NCBI GenBank assembly: GCA_020632695.1
Contig: JACKFB010000001.1
Coordinates: forward strand, 186,001-250,000
Reading direction: 5' to 3'
DNA length: 64,000 nt
Origin: Deltaproteobacteria bacterium
Lineage (GTDB): Bacteria > Myxococcota_A > UBA9042 > PHBI01 > JACKFB01
The notes below the pieces were generated by a model. The model saw only the letters and a list, made by a program, of their open reading frames with translations, did not search any database and was not told the origin of the DNA. Position numbers and translations under genes: made by a program. Positions 53,815 through 62,541 of the stretch are shown piece after piece. The stretch's first letter is position 1. Each line of letters opens with the position of its first letter.

Positions 53815-55794
53815 TCAGGGCGTTGCGAGGTCGCTGACCACCACGGCCAGCCCGGGCTCGGAGAGCTGCAGCCACAGCGTCTCGCCCTCGGCCAGGGCGA
53901 CGGACTCGGCTCCCAGCCCCTGAGCCTCGGCGTCGTAGAGGCGGCGCGTGTAGGAGCCGGCGTCGAGCCCGGCGACGCCGACCAGCCCGGGGCCGTCGTG
54001 GGCGAGCAGCACGGCCGTCCCGCCCGCGGGCAGCCGGAAGGCCACCGGGTGCAGGCCCGCGCCCGCCCCCTCGACCGCGAGCCCGACGCGCACGGCGCCG
54101 GGCGGCAGCGACAGCACCGCGCGCCCCAGCAGCCTGGCCTCGGCGGACGCGCCGGCCGCGGGGAGCACGCCGGTGCCGTCGTCGAGCCAGAGCCAGCCGC
54201 CGGGCGTCGTCGGCTCGCACACGGCCAGCCGTCCCAGCGACCACGCGGCGTAGTCCTGATCGGCCATGCGGTCGAGCAGCAGCTCGACCCGGTCCGGGCC
54301 GGCGTCGACCATCCCCGGCCACGCGCCCAGGCCGGCCGCCAAAGCGGTCACGGTCTCCGGCGCCGGCGGCTCTCCCTGCTCCTCGGTGGCGCCGGCGTGG
54401 GTGAGCAGCGCCGGCGGCACCGGGAGTCTCGCCGGGAGCTTCTCGGCCCAGGTCACCGCCGCGCCGGCCGTGGTGGCCGAAGGCAACCACCAGTCGACCA
54501 CGTGGCCGGCGGTCTGCAGACGCGCGTCGGCTGCCGCCACGGCGTCGACCACGGCCTGGACGGTGGCCGGGTGACCGTCGGCCTGCCACAGCGCGTCGAC
54601 CACGTCCGGCGTCACGCCGTGGGTGGTGACCAGGTGCTCGACGGCGACGGCGACCAGCTCGGCGTACTCGTCGGGCGAGTCCAGGGGGCTGAAGGCCTCG
54701 GCGTCTCCGGGCGCCAGCTCCACCGAGAGCACCACGCGCAGCTCGGGCACCAGCGCGCGCAGCGGCAGCACGACGCGGGTCATCGTGTCGTCCAGCTCGG
54801 TGAACTGGAAGCGCGTCGCCTCGGCGTGCTGTGGGTCGTCGTCGTCGTTTTCGCCCTGGGCGCGGTGCGCGACGAGCTCCTCGTAGGTGATCTCACCCGC
54901 CTGGAAGCTGGCGTACCAGTCCCGCGCGCCCTCGACGCCGCCGCGCAGAGGCACCCGCAGCCAGCTCACGCCCAGCCCGTCGGCTGCCAGCGCCAGGGCC
55001 CCGTCGATCGACGCCTCGAAGACCTCGCAGCCGTCCTGACCCGCGTCGGCGGTGGCGCCGGCACCGAACCAGGTCTGCCCGGTCTGGTCCGGGTCGACGC
55101 GCAAGGTCGCCACCGCGACCGGCGGCACGTCCCAGGTCACCTTCCGCTCGCGCGCGGTGCGGTTGCCGGCCGCGTCGTAGGCGAAGACGAACACCGTCTG
55201 CGGCCCCGGCACCAGATCCAGCGCGAAGCGGAAGGCGCCGTCGACCAGCTTCTTCGAGACGTCGCGCTCTACGCCGTCGCCCCCGAGCACGGTCAGCCGC
55301 ACGACGCCCACGTCATCGGTGGCCGTGCCGGCGAACTCGACGCTGCCCTCGTCCAGCACTGCGCCGTCCAGGGGCTCGGTGATGGAGACCTTGGGTTTCT
55401 CGGCGTCCTTTGGGGGCGGCGTCGCGTAGGTGACCGAGACCGTGGCCGAGCCGCGGTTGCCGGAGACGTCGTCGGCGACCACGGTCAGCGTGTTGGCGCC
55501 CCTGACCAGCGTCACCTGGAAGGCGTAGGGGCCGGTGCGGCCGATGTCCTGGGGGACGCTGCGCTCGGCGCCCCCGTTGAGCGTGTAGGCCAGCGCGACG
55601 ATGCCGCTGTCGTCGTCGACCGTACCGCGGACGTCGACGAGCGGGACGCTGACCACCGACCCCTGGGCCGGCTCGGCGATGACCACCTTGGGCAGCTCGT
55701 CGACGCGGGTGGGGCCGGGGCTGTCGCCCGACGTGCAGGCCGCCAGCGCCGCGGTGAGGAGCACGAGCGGGAGCGTGGCGCGTTGGAGCTTCAT
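53815..55794 (-). CDS. secreted lipoprotein with Ig-like and TIM-barrel-like domains
   Basis: A 659-residue lipoprotein: signal peptide with lipobox A-L-A-A-C, then two bacterial Ig-like domains (about 25-115 and 120-215; both contain V-V-A-D-D/V-F-A-Y-D-A-A-G-N motifs), then a 430-residue part beginning W-F-G-A-G-A-T-A-D and continuing with S-W-L-R-V-P-L-R-G-G, resembling a GH30-like TIM barrel plus C-terminal beta sandwich. Catalytic glutamates are not certain. GGAGG precedes the ATG at 55794. It may bind or cleave a polysaccharide; the enzyme assignment is tentative. Confidence 0.72.
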   Translation of the reverse strand: MKLQRATLPLVLLTAALAACTSGDSPGPTRVDELPKVVIAEPAQGSVVSVPLVDVRGTVDDDSGIVALAYTLNGGAERSVPQDIGRTGPYAFQVTLVRGANTLTVVADDVSGNRGSATVSVTYATPPPKDAEKPKVSITEPLDGAVLDEGSVEFAGTATDDVGVVRLTVLGGDGVERDVSKKLVDGAFRFALDLVPGPQTVFVFAYDAAGNRTARERKVTWDVPPVAVATLRVDPDQTGQTWFGAGATADAGQDGCEVFEASIDGALALAADGLGVSWLRVPLRGGVEGARDWYASFQAGEITYEELVAHRAQGENDDDDPQHAEATRFQFTELDDTMTRVVLPLRALVPELRVVLSVELAPGDAEAFSPLDSPDEYAELVAVAVEHLVTTHGVTPDVVDALWQADGHPATVQAVVDAVAAADARLQTAGHVVDWWLPSATTAGAAVTWAEKLPARLPVPPALLTHAGATEEQGEPPAPETVTALAAGLGAWPGMVDAGPDRVELLLDRMADQDYAAWSLGRLAVCEPTTPGGWLWLDDGTGVLPAAGASAEARLLGRAVLSLPPGAVRVGLAVEGAGAGLHPVAFRLPAGGTAVLLAHDGPGLVGVAGLDAGSYTRRLYDAEAQGLGAESVALAEGETLWLQLSEPGLAVVVSDLATP

Positions 55795-55964
55795 GGGCGG
55801 GCCTCCGAACCCCCGTTCTACCCAGCGGGGCAGCCCGCGTCGAGGGGCCCGGGCTTTCATCGGGCGTGTGACAGGATGATGATGGGCGCGGTGGCGCGGG
55901 CGGCGCGGTGGCGCGGGCGGCTGCGGCTGGCGCCCGGTGTTCCCCCATGGGCGTGGAGCGATGG

Positions 55965-57074
55965 ATGCGGCGGATTGCGGTGGCTGCGCTGTGGCTGGCG
56001 GTGGGCGGGCTGGGGGCTTGCGGAGGCGGGGGCGGAGGTGATGCCGGGGCCGGGGCCGATGCCGGGGCCGGGGCCGATGCCGGGGCCGGGGCCGAGACCG
56101 GGGCCGGGGCCGAGACCGGGGCCGGGGCCGAGACCGGGGCCGGGGCCGAGACCGGGGCCGAGACCGAGACCGGGGCCGAGGCCGAGACCGGGGCCGAGAC
56201 CGGGGCCGGGGCCGAGACCGAGACTGATCTCGGGGGGGAGGTCGGGCCGGGGGAGCGGGCCTGCAACGGGGCGGCGGTGCTCTGCGGGCGGCGCTTCGAC
56301 GAGGTGGCGTTCGCGACGGCGCACAACGCCATGTCCAACGCTGACGACGAGTGGGTGTTTCCCAATCAGGGGCACGGCATCTCGCGCCAGCTCGAGGACG
56401 GGGTGCGGGGGTTCATGTTGGACACCCATGACGACAAGGGCGTGGCGATGCTCTGCCACGGCACCTGCCTCGCCGGTTCGGAGCCGCTGGTCGATGGGCT
56501 GGGACGCTTCCGCGACTTCCTGGACGCCCACCCCGACGAGGTGGTCTCGATCATCTTCGAGGCCTACATCAGCGCCGAGGCCACCGCCGCCGCCTTCGAG
56601 GCCGCGGGGCTGACCGGGCGACTCCACGCTCAGCCGCCGGGTGCGCCGTGGCCGACCCTGGGCGAGCTGCTCGACGCGGGCACCCCGATGGTCGTGTTCA
56701 CCGACCGCCCCGACGGCGGCCCCGCCTGGTACCACGACGTGTGGGAGCACGCCTTCGAGACCGACTTCTCCAACCAGACGCCCGCGGACCTCGACTGCCG
56801 CAAGGGCCGTGGCAGCGCGAGCAACGCGCTCTTCATCCTCAACCACTTCCTGACCGACCCGGTGGCCTTCCCCGAGCTGGCCGAGAGCGTCAACCACGAC
56901 CCCTTCTTCCTCGACACGGCGGAGGCCTGCGAGGAGCGCTGGTCGCACATCCCCAACTTCGTGACCGTCGACTTCTACGACATCGGCGATCTCTTCGCGG
57001 TCACCGACGCCCTCAATGGGCTGGGCACTCGACCTCTCGAGCCTGCCCCACGGCCTGCACCCGAGGCCCCGTGA
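55965..57074 (+). CDS. PI-PLC X-domain-like lipoprotein with GAETGAE linker
   Basis: A 369-residue lipoprotein: signal peptide with lipobox G-L-G-A-C, a 65-residue low-complexity Gly-Ala-Glu/Asp-Thr linker (about 25-90), and a C-terminal PI-PLC X-like TIM barrel (about 105-345). F-A-T-A-H-N-A-M-S (first catalytic His) and L-C-H-G-T-C (second) and D-T-H-D-D are visible, typical of calcium-independent bacterial PI-PLC relatives. GGAG lies 6 bases before the ATG at 55965; 55947 is an alternative. Its last 62 bases overlap the convergent 5'-nucleotidase gene. The substrate (phosphoinositide or other lipid) is unknown. Confidence 0.8.
   Translation: MRRIAVAALWLAVGGLGACGGGGGGDAGAGADAGAGADAGAGAETGAGAETGAGAETGAGAETGAETETGAEAETGAETGAGAETETDLGGEVGPGERACNGAAVLCGRRFDEVAFATAHNAMSNADDEWVFPNQGHGISRQLEDGVRGFMLDTHDDKGVAMLCHGTCLAGSEPLVDGLGRFRDFLDAHPDEVVSIIFEAYISAEATAAAFEAAGLTGRLHAQPPGAPWPTLGELLDAGTPMVVFTDRPDGGPAWYHDVWEHAFETDFSNQTPADLDCRKGRGSASNALFILNHFLTDPVAFPELAESVNHDPFFLDTAEACEERWSHIPNFVTVDFYDIGDLFAVTDALNGLGTRPLEPAPRPAPEAP
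56039..56226. repeat. simple repeat encoding the GAETGAE linker
   Basis: About 190 bases of GATGCCGGGGCC- and GAGACCGGGGCC-like 12-base units. On the plus strand they encode the acidic linker of the PI-PLC-like lipoprotein. Same unit type as at 25450-25771, in inverted orientation on the chromosome but again on the sense strand of its gene. Confidence 0.85.
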
Positions 57075-58707
57075 GCACCGGGGCGTCGGCGCCGTTGAGG
57101 CGCGGTCGCACGCGGCGCAGGTAGCGCGCCACGGTGTCGCGGTCGGACAGGCCGTCGGCGGGCACCACGATGCGGTCCGGGTGCACGTGCATCAGGATGG
57201 GCCGCAGGCTGTCGCCGCCGCGCGCGATGAAGCTGTTGGTCACGATCCGGTAGGTGCGCTCGGGGTCGATGGGGGTCCCGTCGGCGAGCGTGACGCGCAC
57301 CAGGCGGTCGCGGTCGTCCACGTCGATGTCCCCGTCGCCGTCGCGGTCCACCGTGGGGCAGGGGTCCCGCGAGAGGTCGTAGGTCACCTGCAGCCCGGCG
57401 ACCTGCATGACGCCGTGCCCGCCGGCGGTGCCCACCCGCAACAGCTCCAGCAGGACGGAGCCCGGGAGCTCCATGGTCGCCACGGCGTTGCCGAAGGGGA
57501 GGGCATCGTAGAGCTGGCCGTAGGTCACCATGCCGGCCGGCAGGTCGTTGCGCAGCCCGCCCGAGTTCACCAGGCACACCTCGCTGGTGGGGACCTCGTG
57601 CAGCAGCACGTCGCACACGAAGCTGCCGAGGGCGTCGGACTGATACCGGTCGCGCCCCAGCGGCTCGAGGATGCGCGAGCCCAGCACCTCGGCGCGCAGC
57701 TCCGCCACCTGGGCCTCGGCCGGGGCGAGCAGCGCGTCCACCCGGGCCGCCGTGGCGCCCGTCTGGGGGCCGTCCAGCGGGATGGGCGGCGCGACCTCCA
57801 CGTGGGGGCGCTGCTCCGGGTCCCGGGTGATGTGCAGGCGCGAGATCGCCTGGCCGTAGCGTCCCGACTGGGCGACGACGATGCCGGCGACGCGGTGGGC
57901 GATCTGCCGGTGGGTGTGGCCGGCGAGGATGACGTCCACCAGGCCCTTGGGCAGCACGCGCGCCATGCGGAAGGCGGCGCTGTCCTGCTCGCAGCTCGTC
58001 ACGTCGTCCGGAGCGTCGAAGCGTTGGCAGGCCCCGCCGAGATGGGCGAGCACCATGACCAGCTCCGCTCCCTGTTGCCGCAGCGCGAGCGCCTCCCGGG
58101 CGACGGCCGCGGCGGCGTCGGTGAACTGGAGGCGCTGGCCCACGTCGGGGAAGGTGATGCCGGGGGTGTCCTCGGTGATGACGCCCACCAGCCCGATGCG
58201 GAAGCCGCCCCGCTGCACCATCATCGAAGGTTGCAGGTGCGGCCAGGCGGGTGGCCGCCCGGTGACGCGGTCGATGAGGTTGGCGGCGAGCACCGGGAAG
58301 TCGGTCTCGGCCAGCCGAGCCTCGAGCGCGCCGAAGGGGTCGGTGCCCCCCTCGCGCGCCGTCCCCACCGGGCCGTAGTCGAACTCGTGGTTGCCCAGCG
58401 CGGCCGCGTCGTAGCCCAGCGCGTTGAAGAGCTGGACCCCGAGCTCTCCCTCGCTGCTGTCGGAGAGCAGCGTGCCCGACCACATGTCGCCGGAGTCGAC
58501 CAGCAGCACGTCGTGGCCGCTGGCACGCTCCTCGTCGACCACGTGGGCGAGGCGCCGCATGCCGCCGAGGGCGCCGCTGTCGTCGGTGGCCGTGTAGAAG
58601 CCGTGCAGGTCGGTGGTCTGCAGCACGACCAGCTCACGCGCCGGCGTGGCGCAGGCGCCGAAGGCCAGGGCCAGGGCCCCGAGGATCAGGTGGGCGGCGG
58701 ATCTCAC
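57013..58707 (-). CDS. 5'-nucleotidase/UshA-like metallophosphoesterase lipoprotein
   Basis: A 564-residue secreted lipoprotein hydrolysing nucleotides. GTG start at 58707 overlaps the Dabb stop; lipobox A-F-G-A-C. The N-terminal metallophosphoesterase domain has T-D-L-H-G (about 29), G-D-M-W, G-N-H-E-F-D and L-A-H-L-G-G and G-H-T-H; the C-terminal 5'-nucleotidase domain has S-G-G-L-R-N-D and F-G-N-A-V near 400. A D-R-D-G-D-G-D-I-D-V-D-D-R-D acidic Ca-loop-like insert is near 475. Its 3' end overlaps the opposite PI-PLC gene by 62 bases. Confidence 0.9.
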   Translation of the reverse strand: MRSAAHLILGALALAFGACATPARELVVLQTTDLHGFYTATDDSGALGGMRRLAHVVDEERASGHDVLLVDSGDMWSGTLLSDSSEGELGVQLFNALGYDAAALGNHEFDYGPVGTAREGGTDPFGALEARLAETDFPVLAANLIDRVTGRPPAWPHLQPSMMVQRGGFRIGLVGVITEDTPGITFPDVGQRLQFTDAAAAVAREALALRQQGAELVMVLAHLGGACQRFDAPDDVTSCEQDSAAFRMARVLPKGLVDVILAGHTHRQIAHRVAGIVVAQSGRYGQAISRLHITRDPEQRPHVEVAPPIPLDGPQTGATAARVDALLAPAEAQVAELRAEVLGSRILEPLGRDRYQSDALGSFVCDVLLHEVPTSEVCLVNSGGLRNDLPAGMVTYGQLYDALPFGNAVATMELPGSVLLELLRVGTAGGHGVMQVAGLQVTYDLSRDPCPTVDRDGDGDIDVDDRDRLVRVTLADGTPIDPERTYRIVTNSFIARGGDSLRPILMHVHPDRIVVPADGLSDRDTVARYLRRVRPRLNGADAPVLTGPRVQAVGQAREVECPAH

Positions 58708-59006
58708 GGCGCCTCGAAGTTCCACGCCTTCGCGGCGGCCAGGCGCGGTCGGAGGAACTGGTCCACGAAGGCCCGGTGCGCCGCGTCGGCCTGGTAGGCC
58801 GGCAGCGCGTCGACCGCGTCGAGGCGCACGATGAGGCTGACGTCCCATGAGCGCAGGCTCTCGGCGTCGGCGGGGACCCCCACCTCGATGGCGCGTACGC
58901 CGGCGACCTCGGGCATGACGCGCCGCGCCTCGGCGACGACCGCCGCGCGCCCGGCGTCACTGGCGTGGGCGTCGTCGAGCTTGAACAGGACGATTCGGGT
59001 GATCAT
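58704..59006 (-). CDS. Dabb (stress-responsive A/B barrel) domain protein
   Basis: A 100-residue single-domain protein of the Dabb family (dimeric ferredoxin-like alpha/beta barrel): I-T-R-I-V-L-F-K-L near the start, then V-G-V-P-A-D and D-V-S-L-I-V-R-L, and Y-x-x-D-x-x-H-R-A-F-V near 72-82. Family members range from heme-like and polyketide enzymes to stress proteins, so function is open. It precedes and is coupled to the nucleotidase gene by a GTGA overlap. Confidence 0.88.
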   Translation of the reverse strand: MITRIVLFKLDDAHASDAGRAAVVAEARRVMPEVAGVRAIEVGVPADAESLRSWDVSLIVRLDAVDALPAYQADAAHRAFVDQFLRPRLAAAKAWNFEAP

Positions 59007-59040
59007 CGGGTTGGCCTCGGAGTGTTCACGATGCGCGCGC

Positions 59041-61590
59041 TCACGGGGTGGCGCAGCGGTGGTCGTCGCAGCCGTGGACGCGGGCGGTGAGCTGGAAGCT
59101 GCGGTCGCCGAGGTCCGGATTCGAGACGTAGCTGGCGCCGGCGCCGGTGGAGGTCCAGGTGGTGCCGCCGGGGTAGGGATCGCCGGACTTGGAGCCGCTC
59201 CAGAGCACCACCGGGCCGTTGCAGGCGTCGGGCGTGCAGGGGGGCGCGGAGAACGCCGTGCCGGTGAGCACCAACCAGACCATGGTGCCGGCGGCGATCT
59301 CGGGCGGGGCGGGCAGGTCGATGATGACGTCGCCGGGGCCGTTGAAGACGAAGTCCGCCAGCGCGACGGTGTTGCTCCCGGCCCCGCCGGGGGGCGCTCC
59401 GGTGGTGACCGTCAGCTTCATCGGCAGCGCCTGGGCGCTGGGGCCGATCAGGCGGACCAGCAGCTTCTCCAGGCGCACCGAGCGCGTGAGGGTGAGCTGC
59501 TGCGCGGCGCCATCGATCTGACTGATGGTGGCGTCGGCCAGCGGCCCCACCAGGGGTTGTGCGACCTCGGTGATCGGGTCCGAGGTGGGGCAGACGCTGG
59601 CGTCGTTGCAGCAGGTGCCGCCGGCGCAGCAGATCTGGCTCTGGCAGTAGCCGCTGGCGCAGGCCTCGCCGCTGTCGCAGCTCTCGCCGTTGGCGGACCG
59701 GGGGAGGCACTCGTCGAAGGTGCCGTTGCCGTTGGTGTCCTGCAGGTCGCAGAAGGCGCCTGTCGCGCAGTCGGCGTCGCTGCTGCAGGTCACGCCGCAG
59801 CCCTGGGGCCCGCAAAGCCACGGCCCGCAGTCGGGAGGCGCGCCGCCGATGCACTGGCCGTCCGCGCCGCAGGTCTCCAGCCCGTTGCAGGGGTCGCCGT
59901 CGGTGCAGACCACCGTCTTGCCGGCGACGCAGCCGGTGGCGGGCGCGCAGGTCTCCAGGCCGTTGCAGGGGTCTCCGTCGTCACAGGTGAGCGCCGTCCC
60001 GGGCAGGCAGACGCCGCCCGGGGCGCAGGTCTCCAGCCCGTTGCACGCGTCGCCGTCGTCGCAGGGCACCGGCGTCCCCGCCACGCAGCCCTGGGCCGGG
60101 TCGCAGGTCTCCTTGCCGTTGCAGGCCTCGCCGTCGTCGCACACCGGCGGCGTGCCCGGCCCGCAGCCCGCCGTCGGGTGGCAGGTCTCCTCGCCGTTGC
60201 AGGCGTTGCCGTCCGAGCAGGCCAGCGGCGTCCCCGGCACGCAGCCCTTGGCCGGCTGGCACAACTCCAGCCCGTTGCACACGTTGCCATCCGAGCACTT
60301 GGGCGCCACGCCGGCCACGCACCCCAGGATGGGGTGGCAGGTCTCCTTGCCATTGCACAGGTTGCCGTCGTCGCAGTCGGGCGGCGCGCCCGCGAGGCAG
60401 CCCTTGGCCGGGTCGCAGGTCTCCTTCCCGTTGCACAGGTTGCCGTCGTCGCAGGTGAAGCCCACCGCTGCGACGCAGCCCTTGACCGGATCGCAGGTCT
60501 CCTTGCCGTTGCAGGAGTTGCCGTCGTCGCACACCAGCGCTTTTCCCGGCACGCAGCCCGTCGCCTCGGCGCAGGTCTCCAGCCCGTTGCAGACGTTCCC
60601 GTCGTCGCACGCCAGCGGCTGGCCCTCGCAGACCCCGCTCACGCAGGTCTCGCCTCCGGTGCACGGCTTGCCGTCGGAGCAGCTCGTCCCGTCGGGCAGC
60701 ACCTGGGTCACGCACCCCTTGCCCGGGTCGCACACGCCCGGCCGACACGGCCCCATCGAGAACGCCGAGCAGTCCACGGGCACACCGCCCCCGCACACGC
60801 CCCCCGAGCAGGTCGAGCCGATCTCGCAGAAGAAGCCGGCGTCGCAGGGCTCGCCGTCCTGTTCCGGGTCGGCGGACACCTCGCAGAGGCCCGACTTGCA
60901 CTCGACCTTCGTGCAGGGCGGCGCCGTGTCGGCGACCTCGGCGCAGTTCGCCACGGTCGCGCAGCCACAGGCGCTGCCGACGCACTTGCCGGCCACGCAG
61001 GTGTCGTTCTTGGTACAGGCCACGCCGTCCGAGCAGGCGGTGCCGTTCTCGGGCGCGTGGGTGCAGCCGTTGGCGGTGGTGCAGCCGTCGGCCGTGCAGT
61101 CGTCGCCGTCCGAGCAGTCCACCAGCGACCACGCGTCCGCGTCCGCGGCCAGGTCGCAGTGCAGGCACTTGTTGCCCGGCGACACAGCGCCGTCCTCGTA
61201 GCAGGTCCCGCCGACGCGGCAGACGTCCAGGCGCGGCGCGCTGACGCACTCGCCGTCGACGCAGGTGTTCTCGGTGCACGGGTCGCCGTCGTCACAGGCC
61301 TCGGGGTCGTCGGAGCTGCAGCCGGCGTCCACCTCCACCTCGACCTCGGCCGCCACCTCGGCGTCGGGGGTCGCGTCCGGCGTGCTGGCGTCCGCAGCGT
61401 CGACCTCGGCGCCTGCTTCGGCCGCGTCCACCGCGTCGGCCGCGTCGCCGGGGCCGATCGTGTCGCCGAAGCCCACGTCGCCGTCGTGGGCCACGTCGGC
61501 TCCGCCGTCGCCACCGCCGCTGCAGCCCATCAGCGCGAGCGCCGCCCAAGCGACCACCCACGGCGTCCTCTCAGCCCGCCACCTCGTCAC
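59041..61590 (-). CDS. secreted lipoprotein with tandem CDDGxxCNGxETC repeats
   Basis: An 849-residue lipoprotein from a GTG (GGAG 7 bases upstream): lipobox A-L-M-G-C, an acidic Asp/Ala-rich linker (25-90), a cysteine-rich part of varied modules, and about ten tandem repeats of about 24 residues with consensus CDDGxxCNGxETCxPxxGC (about residues 330-570), then a C-terminal beta-sandwich-like domain (about 640-849). The repeats are disulfide-rich and probably bind calcium by their Asp-Asp-Gly loops. Such proteins are common as surface proteins in Myxococcota. Function unknown. Confidence 0.85.
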   Translation of the reverse strand: MTRWRAERTPWVVAWAALALMGCSGGGDGGADVAHDGDVGFGDTIGPGDAADAVDAAEAGAEVDAADASTPDATPDAEVAAEVEVEVDAGCSSDDPEACDDGDPCTENTCVDGECVSAPRLDVCRVGGTCYEDGAVSPGNKCLHCDLAADADAWSLVDCSDGDDCTADGCTTANGCTHAPENGTACSDGVACTKNDTCVAGKCVGSACGCATVANCAEVADTAPPCTKVECKSGLCEVSADPEQDGEPCDAGFFCEIGSTCSGGVCGGGVPVDCSAFSMGPCRPGVCDPGKGCVTQVLPDGTSCSDGKPCTGGETCVSGVCEGQPLACDDGNVCNGLETCAEATGCVPGKALVCDDGNSCNGKETCDPVKGCVAAVGFTCDDGNLCNGKETCDPAKGCLAGAPPDCDDGNLCNGKETCHPILGCVAGVAPKCSDGNVCNGLELCQPAKGCVPGTPLACSDGNACNGEETCHPTAGCGPGTPPVCDDGEACNGKETCDPAQGCVAGTPVPCDDGDACNGLETCAPGGVCLPGTALTCDDGDPCNGLETCAPATGCVAGKTVVCTDGDPCNGLETCGADGQCIGGAPPDCGPWLCGPQGCGVTCSSDADCATGAFCDLQDTNGNGTFDECLPRSANGESCDSGEACASGYCQSQICCAGGTCCNDASVCPTSDPITEVAQPLVGPLADATISQIDGAAQQLTLTRSVRLEKLLVRLIGPSAQALPMKLTVTTGAPPGGAGSNTVALADFVFNGPGDVIIDLPAPPEIAAGTMVWLVLTGTAFSAPPCTPDACNGPVVLWSGSKSGDPYPGGTTWTSTGAGASYVSNPDLGDRSFQLTARVHGCDDHRCATP

Positions 61591-61706
61591 CGTCCGCTCC
61601 GGCGGTGCCCATCTCGCCGGGCGTCCGCGGGGCCCACCATAGCGAGTTTTCGCACCCGGTGCCTACCGCCCCCCGCCAGACCCGCGCACTCCCGCCCGCG
61701 ACGCGC

Positions 61707-62342
61707 TCAGCCGTCCTGGTGCGGGCGCCCGGCGTGCGTGGCGCACTCGGGGCAGATGCCGTGCGAGAAGATGGCGTTGGCATATTCCCGGACCGCGTCG
61801 CAGAGGGGCCGCCAGACGTCGTCCGCCTCGTGCACCGACCGGCAGTGAGCGCAGATGGGCACCAGCGGCATCACCGGGTGGGCGCTCCCGCCCAGGTCAC
61901 GCCAGGCGGCGCGGTGCTCCGGGCCGATCGCGCGCACCAGCGCCCAGGTCACGCGGCCGGTCGGGATGTCGACGCCGCTCACGGCGATGTCGACGGCGAA
62001 CTCGAAGCCCTCGGCGTGGAGCAGCGCCACGGTGACGCCCGAGCCCAGCATCCGCGAGCGCTTGCCGGGGCTGAGCCGCGCGATCACCGCCTCGTGTGCG
62101 TCGCGCGATCGCTCCGGCAGCAGCGCGTTGAGGCTCAGGCCCAGCATCGCGTCGCGCTCGTAGCCGAAGAGCGCGGCCGCCCGGTCGTTGACCGCACACA
62201 GCCGCCCCCCGCCGTCGACGAGGAAGGCCGCGTCGGGGGCGCCCTCGATGAGCGCACGACAGCCAGCCTCGGCGAGCAGGAGCTCGACGGCGTCCCGCCT
62301 GCCGGCAGAGGGCATTGTGGTCGAGGTTTCGGTGGACATCAT
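61707..62342 (-). CDS. PAS-domain protein with C-terminal zinc-binding motif
   Basis: A 211-residue cytoplasmic protein. One PAS domain (about 35-140; D-A-A-F-L-V-D near 38, V-N-D-R-A-A-A-L-F-G-Y near 50). The C-terminal 60 residues contain P-I-C-A-H-C-R-S-V-H and F-S-H-G-I-C-P-E-C, a C-x-x-C pair on each side, a motif that many sensor proteins have after their PAS or receiver domain. No kinase or output domain, so it may relay a signal to a partner. Two in-frame ATGs (62342, 62339) lie without a clear ribosome binding site. Confidence 0.85.
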   Translation of the reverse strand: MMSTETSTTMPSAGRRDAVELLLAEAGCRALIEGAPDAAFLVDGGGRLCAVNDRAAALFGYERDAMLGLSLNALLPERSRDAHEAVIARLSPGKRSRMLGSGVTVALLHAEGFEFAVDIAVSGVDIPTGRVTWALVRAIGPEHRAAWRDLGGSAHPVMPLVPICAHCRSVHEADDVWRPLCDAVREYANAIFSHGICPECATHAGRPHQDG

Positions 62343-62504
62343 CTCGTCGAGGAGCGGTTCGAGAAGCGGCCATGCGCGCGATCGTCCGCGAGCGACGGCC
62401 GGTGCACTGGACCCCGGGTGACTCGCGACCCCGGGACTCTACGCACGATGGCGCGTGCATCAACACCATCGGCCGAATTCCATTCCCGCTGAGCGGATTC
62501 GACC

Positions 62505-62533
62505 GTGACCGTCCCGGGGCACCTGCGTATGCT
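62505..62533 (+). promoter_or_regulatory. candidate leaderless promoter of the alpha/beta hydrolase gene
   Basis: GTGACC at 62505-62510 (four of six -35 bases), a 17-base spacer and TATGCT at 62528-62533, ending 8 bases before the ATG at 62542. No Shine-Dalgarno sequence between them. Confidence 0.45.
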
Positions 62534-62541
62534 CGACCGCG

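Noticed and set aside
58831..61848. A 1000-codon plus-strand frame opposite the CDDG-repeat lipoprotein
   Set aside because: Its Ala/Gly/Val/His-rich repetitive protein comes from reading the complement of the repeat; the minus strand has the lipobox and ordered cysteine modules.
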